A stretch of 7,953 nt of DNA. Source: an uncultured Clostridia bacterium (GTDB lineage: Bacteria; Bacillota; Clostridia; Oscillospirales; Acutalibacteraceae). The stretch is from assembly GCA_937898195.1 (NCBI GenBank), contig CALEJD010000067.1, positions 1-7,953 on the forward strand, written 5' to 3'. Shown piece after piece: positions 1 through 6,437 of the stretch. Position 1 is the first letter of the stretch, and every line of letters begins with the position of its first letter. Position numbers and translations under genes: made by a program. The notes below the pieces were generated by a model that made no database searches, had not been told where the DNA came from, and was given only the letters and a program-made list of their open reading frames with translations.

Positions 1-859
1 CTACTTCAAAGTCGTTAGGGTCGTGAGCAGGAGTGATTTTAACAACACCTGTACCTTTTGTCATATCAGCGTGTTCGTCACAAACGATTGGAATTTCTTT
101 ATTAAGAAGTGGCAAGATTACGTGACAGCCGTGAAGATGCTTATATCTCTCGTCTTCTGCATTAATAGCAACGGCTGTATCACCAAGCATTGTTTCTGGA
201 CGAGTTGTAGCAAGTTCGAGCTGTTCACCTGTTTCTTTAACTGTATAAAGAAGATGCCAGAAGAAGCCATCCTGCTCTTCATATTCAACTTCAGCGTCAG
301 AAATTGATGTGTTACAGCAAGGACACCAGTTAACCATACGGTTACCACGATAGATAAGGTCTTTTTCATAAAGACGAACGAAAACTTCGTTAACAGCCTT
401 ACTGCAACCTTCGTCAAGAGTAAATCTTTCTCTATCCCAGTCGCAAGATGAACCGAGTTTCTTTAACTGTTCAATAATTCTGCCACCGTACTGCTTTTTC
501 CAGTCCCAAGCTCTTTCTAAGAAGCCATCACGACCTAAATCGTCTTTTGTGATGCCTTCTTTTCTCATTGTTTCAACAATTTTTGCTTCAGTTGCGATAG
601 ATGCGTGGTCAGTACCAGGAAGCCAAAGTGTGTCATAACCTGCCATTCTGTGATAACGGATTAAAATATCCTGCAATGTGTTATCAAGAGCGTGACCCAT
701 ATGAAGTTGACCTGTGATATTTGGTGGTGGAATTACAATAGTGTAAGTCTTTTTGCCCTCTTCACGCTTTGCGTGGAAATATTTATTGCTGAGCCAGTCT
801 TTATAAATTCTGTCTTCAACATTCTTCGGATTATACTGTTTTTCAAGTTCCTTAGACAT
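1..859 (-). CDS. valS: Valine--tRNA ligase, N-terminal 286 codons (runs off the window)
   Basis: Cytoplasmic class I aminoacyl-tRNA synthetase that charges tRNA-Val with valine. The reading frame is open from 859 to the window edge, giving the first 286 residues of a protein that is usually about 870-950 aa. Visible: the IVIPPPNITG block followed by the class I signature HMGH at residues 53-56, the WLPGTDHA block near 79-86, NWCPCC at 177-182 (a common Cys pair in the zinc-binding region), and the start of the CP1 editing domain with TTRPETMLGDTA at 218-229, which marks Val/Ile/Leu synthetases. The KMSKS motif and anticodon-binding domain lie outside the window. Two in-frame ATGs exist, at 868 and 859. 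AAAGGA ends directly against the 868 ATG but 9 nt before the 859 ATG, so 859 is the likely start (MSKELEKQYN). The gene is preceded by a T-box leader whose specifier reads as Val, which independently supports ValS over IleS or LeuS. Confidence 0.97.
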   Translation of the reverse strand, partial: MSKELEKQYNPKNVEDRIYKDWLSNKYFHAKREEGKKTYTIVIPPPNITGQLHMGHALDNTLQDILIRYHRMAGYDTLWLPGTDHASIATEAKIVETMRKEGITKDDLGRDGFLERAWDWKKQYGGRIIEQLKKLGSSCDWDRERFTLDEGCSKAVNEVFVRLYEKDLIYRGNRMVNWCPCCNTSISDAEVEYEEQDGFFWHLLYTVKETGEQLELATTRPETMLGDTAVAINAEDERYKHLHGCHVILPLLNKEIPIVCDEHADMTKGTGVVKITPAHDPNDFEV

Positions 860-886
860 ATATTTCATTCCTTTCGGTTTGTTTAT

Positions 887-917
887 AAAAAAATAAGCCT
901 CATACAAAATGTATGAG
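887..917 (-). terminator. Intrinsic terminator of the valS T-box (regulated)
   Basis: The stem CTCATACA (917-910), loop TTT and TGTATGAG (906-899) can be lengthened at its base by GT/GC pairing. It is followed by a T-rich tract TTATTTTTTT (896-887). It lies just after the T-box core, and its U-tract can pair with the AAA part of the antiterminator 3' strand, as expected for mutually exclusive folds. It also appears to be the first transcription stop downstream of the comFC operon, since none is visible between comFC and this point. Confidence 0.9.
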
Positions 918-1145
918 ACGAAAATTTCCGTGGTACCACTCAAATTGCCATTGTAAAACAATAGCCACTTTAAATTCTTAACGGGAATTACTCGTTTTCA
1001 CTTAACGGTATTTCTACTTTAGGCAAAACCACTCGAAAGCTACATATCGATTTAAATGTTGTGTTGTCTTGCACCAAACGACAACTCTCTGAAAGCTAAC
1101 ACAATAAATCTTACTCTTTGTCATAGTGTTTAATTTATTTAATTC
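887..1145 (-). promoter_or_regulatory. T-box riboswitch (tRNA-Val sensing) in the valS leader
   Basis: The leader binds tRNA-Val and lets transcription into valS continue when the tRNA is uncharged. In transcript order the sequence shows: Stem I with an AGTAA loop-E strand (1115-1111); a helix of GATTTA (1110-1105) with TAAATC (1054-1049); the AGAGAG motif (1090-1085); a distal hairpin of GTTGTC (1085-1080) with GACAAC (1068-1063) enclosing TTGGTGCAA; and a specifier loop reading GATAT-GTA-G, so the specifier is GTA (1043-1041), a Val codon. Stem III is GCTATTGT (965-958) with ACAATGGC (954-947). The T-box core AGTGGTACCACG (940-929) holds TGGT (938-935), whose last base suits the A discriminator expected for tRNA-Val. 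The antiterminator helix AATTT/AAATT flanks this core. Specifier and downstream gene agree. The 5' end is inferred from the promoter. Confidence 0.95.
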
Positions 1146-1151
1146 CAAATG

Positions 1152-1180
1152 ATTTTAACAGTAAATAGGCTAATTGTCAA
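1152..1180 (-). promoter_or_regulatory. Sigma-70/SigA-type promoter for the valS T-box transcript
   Basis: A perfect -35 TTGACA (1180-1175), a 17-nt spacer, and -10 TAAAAT (1157-1152), one mismatch from TATAAT. The predicted transcription start is near 1145, about 30 nt before the first Stem I element. The -35 box lies inside the last codons and the region of the stop codon of comFC (stop 1172-1170), so the promoter overlaps the end of the upstream gene. Confidence 0.88.
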
Positions 1181-1886
1181 GGTCTTTTGACACCTTTTTA
1201 CCCGTTAGTGCAACAGTGACACAATAAACTTTTTCTGCACCGCGAATTTTCAGAATTTTGGCACATTCATTAAGAGTTGCGCCTGTTGTTTTGATGTCAT
1301 CAACCAACAAAATTGTCTTGCCACTAACATCTGTATTTTCTCTCACATCATAAACACCGAGCACATTACCCTTTCGTCTATTCTGTGATGATTCGTGTTG
1401 TATATCATTATCAAAAATCTTTTGAAGTGTATTTTTTACAGGTAATGACAAATTTTTTGAAAGTTCTGTTGCAAGCAATTCACTTTGATTATAATCTCTA
1501 TGTCTTTTTTGAAAAGATGATATTGGCACAAACGTCATATAATCAAACTCTATATCACAAAAGTCCTTCTCAATCTCTTTTGCCATATCCTTTGCAAAGT
1601 GATATGCCATAAAATCTCTTCCACCGAATTTAAGCCTTGCTATTCCATCAGCAATGCCATTTTCATAATAAAACGGAGATGTTATTCCGTCATATCGCAT
1701 TTTGTGTTTATTGCATTTGCACCTATCTTTACCCGCGCCACAATATTTGCAACGCTCACCTGTAATTCTTGGTAAATGGTCTCTACAATCTTCACAAAGT
1801 GTTTCACCCTTATTCAGAAGTTTGCCACAATAAGTACATTTGTTGGTAAGAAACAACCAAAGAATTGTATCTTTTATTTTGCCCAT
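1170..1886 (-). CDS. comFC: ComF family phosphoribosyltransferase-like protein
   Basis: 238-aa protein of the ComFC/GntX family, linked in other bacteria to handling of incoming single-stranded DNA during natural transformation; the biochemical reaction is not firmly settled. The N-terminus has two cysteine clusters typical of the family: C17-C20-C31-C34, a likely zinc site, and C46-C49-C56-C58. The C-terminal half is a type I phosphoribosyltransferase fold with the PRPP-binding signature ILLVDDIKTTGAT at residues 192-204. A conserved segment with DYNQSELLA precedes it. The length is normal for the family. The ATG (1886-1884) overlaps the TAA of the upstream DUF4364 gene as TAATG, and no GGAGG-like sequence precedes it, so translation probably depends on coupling to the upstream gene. 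The valS promoter overlaps its 3' end. In many Clostridia comFC occurs without a full competence operon, and no comFA or other competence gene is visible here, so a role in DNA uptake is not assured. Confidence 0.93.
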   Translation of the reverse strand: MGKIKDTILWLFLTNKCTYCGKLLNKGETLCEDCRDHLPRITGERCKYCGAGKDRCKCNKHKMRYDGITSPFYYENGIADGIARLKFGGRDFMAYHFAKDMAKEIEKDFCDIEFDYMTFVPISSFQKRHRDYNQSELLATELSKNLSLPVKNTLQKIFDNDIQHESSQNRRKGNVLGVYDVRENTDVSGKTILLVDDIKTTGATLNECAKILKIRGAEKVYCVTVALTGKKVSKDLDN

Positions 1887-2440
1887 TATACAGTGAGAGA
1901 TGTAATAATTGATGAATAAACTTTAACAGGGTCGTCAATGAAATTCTTCTTAACAGTTTCAAGTTGAAGACTGTCAACAACATATATTGAGAGTTTCATA
2001 AGCTCTGTGCCCCTATCAAAGAGAGTGAATGTAATTGTATATCCACCGTCATCGTGCTTTTCTACTTCCATTTTATTCTCACGTTCAATTTTTGCACGAG
2101 TAACTAATCTGATTGCAGAGTTAATTGCTTTTTCACGGACAGTTTTTGGCAAAGATGTCTGCAAAAGGTCTGCTGCCTCTCTACCTTTATCTGTAACTGA
2201 TAAAACTTCTTCCATATCTAAAATATCTGCAGTGATATTGCCGGTTTTCAAAAGTTCTTCAATGGCCTGACCGACTTCAAAATAGTTTGCAAGACCATCT
2301 TCTTGCATTGCTTCATTGAGCATCTGTCTTGTCATTGGAGCATCGACGCTCTTTAACAAATAACAAATGAGCAAACGGATGTCATCACGATTGCGAAGTC
2401 CACCTAATTCAATTCCTGCATCAAATGCATCATATTGCAT
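1886..2440 (-). CDS. DUF4364 family protein (predicted winged-helix)
   Basis: 184-aa protein that I recognise as DUF4364, a family of Clostridia and relatives with no established function. Residues about 18-92 look like a winged-helix DNA-binding domain: RLLICYLLKSVDAPMTRQML, an acidic helical stretch, YFEVGQAIEELLKTGNI, then a beta-wing ending in LSVTDKGREAADLL. This layout resembles PadR/MarR-type regulators. Residues about 130-184 form an alpha/beta tail (GGYTITFTLFDRG, LMKLSIYVV) that could be a dimer or ligand domain. A ribosome binding site AGGGG lies about 8 nt before the ATG, inside the end of the HAD gene 5 nt upstream. The stop codon overlaps the comFC start. A transcription-regulator role is inference from fold-like features; no target can be named from the sequence. 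Confidence 0.85.
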   Translation of the reverse strand: MQYDAFDAGIELGGLRNRDDIRLLICYLLKSVDAPMTRQMLNEAMQEDGLANYFEVGQAIEELLKTGNITADILDMEEVLSVTDKGREAADLLQTSLPKTVREKAINSAIRLVTRAKIERENKMEVEKHDDGGYTITFTLFDRGTELMKLSIYVVDSLQLETVKKNFIDDPVKVYSSIITSLTV

Positions 2441-2445
2441 AATTT

Positions 2446-3243
2446 TTACCCCTGTAAAAGACCTAAAATTTCTTTGATGTCATTATAGACATAAGTTGGT
2501 TTGATTTCACTATTATTAATATCTTCTTGTGTGCTTTCACCGCTGAGAACACAGATTGTGTCAACACCTGCATTCACACCAGAAGCAATATCTGTATAAA
2601 GTCTGTCGCCAATAACAACTGTTTCTTCTTTTGTAAACCTAGAACGGCTTACAGAATAATCAATCATAAAGCCATCTGGTTTGCCAATGAAAAGTGGTCT
2701 GCGACCTGTTGCATAATTGATTGCTTCGCACATTGCAAAACAGTCAGGCACAAGGCCAAATTCTGTAGGGCATCCCCTATCAGGATTTGTTGCAATATAT
2801 GGAATATCTTTCTTTGTCTGCAACAAATATGAAACATCCCAGAGTTTTTTGTATGTAAGTTCAGTATCATAACCCACACAGATACAATCAGTATCTTCAT
2901 CTGCTTCGGTTGTGATGTTAACACCAAACTTTTTCATTTCTTCAATCATTGAGATTGTGCCCATACAATAAATCTTCTTACCTTCAAAATGCTCGTTAAG
3001 ATAAAGAGCTGTTGCCTGAGAAGAAGTAAAGAAATTATCTTCAGTCACTTTGATGCCCATATTTGAAAGTTTTATAACATAATCCTTAACTGAACGGGAT
3101 GAGTTGTTTGTGATGAACACATATTGCCCACCAATGCTCTCAATATGTGCTAAAAACTCGTTAACACACTCAAAGAGTCGCGCGCCCTCATAAATTGTTC
3201 CGTCCATATCAAGTAAGAAAAGTTTTTTATCTTTTAATGACAT
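2446..3243 (-). CDS. HAD-IIA family hydrolase (NagD/AraL/p-nitrophenylphosphatase-like)
   Basis: 265-aa cytoplasmic phosphatase of the haloacid dehalogenase superfamily, subfamily IIA. All four HAD motifs are present: motif I DMDGT with nucleophile D12 and acid D14; motif II TNNSS at 45-49; K188 in GKPDG (motif III); and GDRLYTDI with D213 and D218 (motif IV). ATNPD at 151-155 lies in the C2-type cap and is typical of IIA enzymes. The length is normal. Family members hydrolyse sugar phosphates, nucleoside monophosphates or p-nitrophenyl phosphate, and the sequence alone does not fix the substrate. The start is supported by AAGGGA, which overlaps the stop codon of the upstream glycosyltransferase and sits 7 nt before the ATG. 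It lies 11 nt after that gene and 5 nt before the DUF4364 gene, so it is almost certainly in the same transcript. A housecleaning or sugar-phosphate role is inference. Confidence 0.92.
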   Translation of the reverse strand: MSLKDKKLFLLDMDGTIYEGARLFECVNEFLAHIESIGGQYVFITNNSSRSVKDYVIKLSNMGIKVTEDNFFTSSQATALYLNEHFEGKKIYCMGTISMIEEMKKFGVNITTEADEDTDCICVGYDTELTYKKLWDVSYLLQTKKDIPYIATNPDRGCPTEFGLVPDCFAMCEAINYATGRRPLFIGKPDGFMIDYSVSRSRFTKEETVVIGDRLYTDIASGVNAGVDTICVLSGESTQEDINNSEIKPTYVYNDIKEILGLLQG

Positions 3244-3254
3244 TTTATAATCCC

Positions 3255-4313
3255 TTATCTATTAGCTTTTAATTTTGCGAAAAGTTCTACATTGCCTGAC
3301 TTAACCTTAGAGATTATTGTACTTTCAAGATATACAAGGTTTGTTGAATTCATCTTGTATGGAATAAGCATAATCTTCATAACCGTTGAGTTAGGTTGTG
3401 CAATTTTAAGTGCAGTTTTTGTTCTGTCACTATTAAGCATTGATTTGATTGCTGCTTTTTTCTCTTTTGTTGAGAGTGTGCAAGCAGTATTTGTAACATT
3501 CTCAACACATCCAACAATTCTTTCGATATAACGGCGCTGAATCATCTCTTGACTTTCTGCGCTGTCAACATCCCAATGCTTATAAAGGTCGAGCATCCAG
3601 CCGTGCTCTTCTTCACGCTTATCGAGCATATCACTTCTGTATTTAGCGGTTTCACTATCTGCACGAGCTCTCATAAAGTGATAGTATTTATCTTCCATAA
3701 GAACTACTCTTTCCACATCACGAACAACATCAAGGTTGAATGGGAAATCATCCCAGAAAGTATTTCTGAAACGAATGTCGTTATCCATTATATATTTTCT
3801 CTCGAAAAGTTTGTTCCAAGGTGTATAGAGAAGGTTTTTATCAAACATATTGTGAGCATATTCTCTAAATTCTCTTTGAGAAGCAAACACCTTTGTTGGC
3901 AAAGCCTGTTCTTGTGAATAGAACTCAGTATCTGAATAATATGTGTCGATGTAATAGCCTGCAACAACAAGTTGAGCGTTATTCTCTTTTGCCATTTTAT
4001 ACATATCTTCAAACATTGTAGGCTCTGCCCAGTCGTCTGAGTCAACGAAATAGAGATATTCACCCTTGGCTTGTGGAATAGCAGTATTACGGGCACTTGG
4101 CGCGCCACCATTTTCTTTGTGGATAACAGTTATACGGCTATCATTTTTTGCATATTCATCACAAATTGCGCCTGAATTGTCAGGAGAACCGTCGTCAACT
4201 GCAATAAGTTCCCATTCTGTAAGAGTTTGTGCCTGAAGACTTTCAATGCATTTACCGATAAATTTTTCAACATTATAAACCGGCATAATTGCAGAAATTT
4301 TTACATCGCTCAT
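3255..4313 (-). CDS. Family 2 glycosyltransferase
   Basis: 352-aa GT-A fold glycosyltransferase. Residues 5-115 form the catalytic domain: SAIMPVYN at 7-14 for nucleotide binding, DDGS at 40-43, GGAPSARN at 69-76, and the metal-binding DSDD at 91-94. A central PWNKLF motif is typical of GT2 enzymes for capsule, exopolysaccharide or teichoic-acid-like glycans. The C-terminal 150 residues are helical and charged, with no clear transmembrane segment, so the enzyme is probably cytoplasmic or peripheral. The ATG is preceded by GAGGAGT at normal spacing; this lies inside the last codons of glf, only 2 nt upstream, so the two genes are tightly coupled. Adjacency to glf makes a galactofuranosyltransferase role plausible, but donor and acceptor cannot be read from the sequence and other UDP-sugars are possible. 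Confidence 0.92.
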   Translation of the reverse strand: MSDVKISAIMPVYNVEKFIGKCIESLQAQTLTEWELIAVDDGSPDNSGAICDEYAKNDSRITVIHKENGGAPSARNTAIPQAKGEYLYFVDSDDWAEPTMFEDMYKMAKENNAQLVVAGYYIDTYYSDTEFYSQEQALPTKVFASQREFREYAHNMFDKNLLYTPWNKLFERKYIMDNDIRFRNTFWDDFPFNLDVVRDVERVVLMEDKYYHFMRARADSETAKYRSDMLDKREEEHGWMLDLYKHWDVDSAESQEMIQRRYIERIVGCVENVTNTACTLSTKEKKAAIKSMLNSDRTKTALKIAQPNSTVMKIMLIPYKMNSTNLVYLESTIISKVKSGNVELFAKLKANR

Positions 4314-4315
4314 AA

Positions 4316-5425
4316 TTATAACTCCTCGTCACAAAGGTTAAGTGCAGCTTCAATACACTTGTCCATATCATAATATTTATACATACCAAGACGGCCGCCA
4401 AAAAGGATTCCATCTTGTTCTTTCGCCAACTGAGCATACTGCTCATAGAGAGAATTGTTGTGCTCGTCGTTGATTGGATAATAAGGCTCGTCGCCCTCGT
4501 GCCAATCTGCAGGATATTCTCTTGTGATAACCGTCTTTTCTTGTTTGCCGAACTCAAAATGCTTATGCTCAATTATTCTCGTGAATGGAATTTCACGCTC
4601 GTTATAATTGACAACTGCAACACCTTGATAATTCTCACAATCGAGAGTTTCTGTTTCAAATTTAAGGCTTCTATATCCTAAATGGCCTAATTTATAATCA
4701 AAGAATGCATCAACAGTACCTGTGTAAAGGCATTTATCTGCTAAAGCCAAGAAACCTTCTTTGTCGCTGAAAAAGTCTGTATTAAGACGAACTTCAATGC
4801 CATCGAGCAACTTTTCAATGATTACATTATAGCCACCTTCTGGAATACCTTGATATCTATCGTTAAAATAGTTGTTATCATAAGTATATCTAACAGGCAA
4901 GCGTTTGATAATAAATGGTGGCAAATCTTTGCAATCTCTGCCCCATTGTTTTTCTGTGTAGCCCTTGATAAGTTTTGTATAGATTTCTCTACCTACAAGG
5001 CTGATTGCTTGTTCTTCAAGGTTTTGTGGCTCACCTTTGATTTCAGCTCTTTGCTCAGCAATAATCTTTTGTGCTTCTTCAGGGGTTGAAATGCCAAACA
5101 TTTTTGAAAAGGTATTCATATTAAAAGGCAAGTTATACATTTCGCCTTTGTATTTTCCCACAGGTGAATTTATGAAATTATTGAACTCACAAAGCTCGTT
5201 TACATATTCCCATACTCTTTTGTTGCTTGTGTGGAAAATGTGAGCACCATATTTATGAACTGTGATACCCTCAATGTTTTCACAATAAATGTTACCACCA
5301 ATATGGTCTCTTTTTTCAATAACGAGACATTTCTTACCTTTTTTTGTTGCTTCGTGTGCAAAAACTGCACCAAAAAGCCCACTACCAACTATAAGATAAT
5401 CATATTTTTTCACATTGTTTGTCAT
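4316..5425 (-). CDS. glf: UDP-galactopyranose mutase
   Basis: 369-aa FAD-dependent enzyme that interconverts UDP-galactopyranose and UDP-galactofuranose, the donor of galactofuranose in surface polysaccharides. Visible features: the dinucleotide-binding motif GSGLFG at 14-19; IEKRDHIGGN at 36-45; the conserved HKYGAHIFHT with H62; YTEKQWG at 156-162, with the substrate-stacking Trp at 161; RLPVRYTYDNNYF from R175, including a conserved active-site Arg; REYP further on; and FGGRLGMYKYYDMD at 342-355, which binds FAD and substrate phosphate. Length matches bacterial Glf (about 367-390 aa). The start is supported by AAAGGTGA just before the ATG. It is followed after 2 nt by a GT2 gene. The 66-nt gap to yebC holds a possible own promoter. 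The enzyme looks intact; no key residue appears to be missing. Confidence 0.97.
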   Translation of the reverse strand: MTNNVKKYDYLIVGSGLFGAVFAHEATKKGKKCLVIEKRDHIGGNIYCENIEGITVHKYGAHIFHTSNKRVWEYVNELCEFNNFINSPVGKYKGEMYNLPFNMNTFSKMFGISTPEEAQKIIAEQRAEIKGEPQNLEEQAISLVGREIYTKLIKGYTEKQWGRDCKDLPPFIIKRLPVRYTYDNNYFNDRYQGIPEGGYNVIIEKLLDGIEVRLNTDFFSDKEGFLALADKCLYTGTVDAFFDYKLGHLGYRSLKFETETLDCENYQGVAVVNYNEREIPFTRIIEHKHFEFGKQEKTVITREYPADWHEGDEPYYPINDEHNNSLYEQYAQLAKEQDGILFGGRLGMYKYYDMDKCIEAALNLCDEEL

Positions 5426-5451
5426 AATATCACCTTTTCAATATTTTGAGA

Positions 5452-5480
5452 GTTGTAGCAACTATTTTCTTCTCTTTCAA
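5452..5480 (-). promoter_or_regulatory. Candidate promoter for the glf-GT2-HAD-DUF4364-comFC genes
   Basis: -35 TTGAAA (5480-5475), a 17-nt spacer ending in TGC (extended -10 type), and -10 TACAAC (5457-5452). The layout matches the stronger yebC promoter. The predicted start is near 5445, about 20 nt before the glf ATG. The -10 has only 4 of 6 consensus bases. No intrinsic terminator is seen after yebC: the local stem-loop CTTCTTT/GAGAAG has no T-run. Read-through from yebC is therefore also likely. Confidence 0.45.
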
Positions 5481-5491
5481 AAGAAGTTGAA

Positions 5492-6232
5492 TTATCCCTC
5501 GTAGTCTTCTTCATTCTCCCAGTTATGATATACATTCTGAACATCGTCGTTTTCTTCAAACATTTCAAGCATTCTACCCATATTCTTAATGTCATCTGGG
5601 TTTGTGAGTGCTGTGTATGTGCTTGGCACATATTCAACTTCTGCTGAAACGAATTTATAACCCTTTGCTTCAAGGTCGTCACGAATTGCACCCATATCGT
5701 TTGCTTCTGTACGAATATCATAGATTTCGTCTTCTGCAATAAAGTCGATTGCACCTGCTTCAAGTGCATCTTCCATAAGCTGGTCTTCGTCGATACCGTC
5801 TTTTTCGAAAATAATTACACCTTGACGGCTGAACATAAATGAAACGCAACCGCTCATACCCATATTGCCGCCAAACTTGTCAAAATAGTGACGAACATCT
5901 GCAGCCGTTCTGTTTCTGTTGTCTGTAAGTGTTTCAACGATAATTGCGATACCTGATGGGCCGTAGCCTTCATATACGATTTCATCGTAGTTTTCACCAC
6001 TGCCCTCACCTGCTGCCTTTTTGATAACTCTTTCAATGTTATCATTTGGCATATTTGCAGCTTTAGCTTTTGCGATTACGTCCTTGAGCTTTGAGTTACC
6101 TGCAGGGTCTGGACCACCAGCTTTAACTGCAACTGCGATTTCACGACCAATTTTGGTAAAAACCTTAGCTCTGGCGTTATCTGTTTTCTCTTTTTTTCTT
6201 TTGATTGTACTCCATTTTGAATGTCCCGACAT
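5492..6232 (-). CDS. yebC: YebC/PmpR/TACO1 family protein
   Basis: 246-aa cytoplasmic protein of the widespread YebC/TACO1 family. It was first annotated as a transcriptional regulator; more recent work on the family points to a role in translation, easing ribosome stalling on difficult sequences such as proline runs. The N-terminus MSGHSKWSTIKRKKEKTD is the family hallmark, followed by KVFTKIGREI, the KAKAANMPNDNIERVIKKA helix, YEGYGPSGIAIIVETLTDNRNRT, and RHYFDKFGGNMG before the two alpha/beta domains. The length is typical. The ATG at 6232 matches the conserved N-terminus; GAGAGG (6249-6244) sits 11 nt upstream, a rather long spacing. It is transcribed from its own promoter, possibly continuing into glf. 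Which family activity applies here is not visible in the sequence. Confidence 0.96.
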   Translation of the reverse strand: MSGHSKWSTIKRKKEKTDNARAKVFTKIGREIAVAVKAGGPDPAGNSKLKDVIAKAKAANMPNDNIERVIKKAAGEGSGENYDEIVYEGYGPSGIAIIVETLTDNRNRTAADVRHYFDKFGGNMGMSGCVSFMFSRQGVIIFEKDGIDEDQLMEDALEAGAIDFIAEDEIYDIRTEANDMGAIRDDLEAKGYKFVSAEVEYVPSTYTALTNPDDIKNMGRMLEMFEENDDVQNVYHNWENEEDYEG

Positions 6233-6275
6233 AAAAATACATACCTCTCGATATTAAAATATTTATAATCAGTTT

Positions 6276-6304
6276 ATTGTAGCATATTATGACGCTTTTT
6301 TCAA
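6276..6304 (-). promoter_or_regulatory. Promoter of yebC
   Basis: -35 TTGAAA (6304-6299), a 17-nt spacer ending in TGC, and -10 TACAAT (6281-6276). Each box has one mismatch from consensus and there is an extended -10 TG. The predicted start is near 6269, giving a 5' untranslated region of about 37 nt with no obvious structure. Confidence 0.8.
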
Positions 6305-6346
6305 TAGTTAGTTATAGTTTGAGTGATGACAAAACAGTAACAAAAA

Positions 6347-6371
6347 ATAGAAAATTTTATTGTTTTTCTAT
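6347..6371. repeat. 25-bp inverted repeat in the yebC/uxaC intergenic region (possible operator)
   Basis: ATAGAAAA (6347-6354), a 9-bp spacer, then TTTTCTAT (6364-6371): perfect 8-bp arms. A further direct copy of ATAGAAAA occurs at 6396-6403, overlapping the end of the uxaC -10 box. The dyad ends where the uxaC -35 region begins, a usual place for a repressor or activator site. The region is very AT-rich, so a chance match is a serious alternative. I recognise no known operator family in it, including the cre consensus. Confidence 0.4.
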
Positions 6372-6397
6372 GCATTTTAAAAAAATTATGTTAGAAT
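6369..6397 (+). promoter_or_regulatory. Promoter of uxaC (extended -10 type)
   Basis: The -10 TAGAAT (6392-6397) is preceded by TGT, giving an extended -10. At 17-nt spacing the -35 region is TATGCA (6369-6374), only 3 of 6 consensus bases. A weak -35 with an extended -10 suggests dependence on an activator, or at least regulation. The predicted start is near 6404, about 34 nt before the uxaC ATG. Confidence 0.6.
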
Positions 6398-6437
6398 AGA
6401 AAAAAGTAACTAATAAAACTTTCTAAAAGGTGATTTT

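Noticed and set aside
868..868. Alternative in-frame valS start 9 nt upstream of 859
   Set aside because: The AAAGGA ribosome binding site would touch this ATG with no spacing, whereas it stands 9 nt before the ATG at 859.
3549..3917. 122-aa open frame on the plus strand inside the glycosyltransferase gene
   Set aside because: Opposite-strand shadow of a clear GT2 coding frame, with hydrophobic low-complexity translation typical of antisense of AT-rich genes.
5441..5491. Possible terminator between yebC and glf
   Set aside because: Stem-loops are present (CTTCTTT/GAGAAG and AGTTG/CAACT on the minus strand), but none is followed by a T-run, so there is no support for an intrinsic terminator.
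5422..5769. 115-aa open frame on the minus strand overlapping the end of yebC
   Set aside because: Out-of-frame shadow of yebC; it continues into the yebC-glf gap only because no stop occurs there, and its composition is not protein-like.
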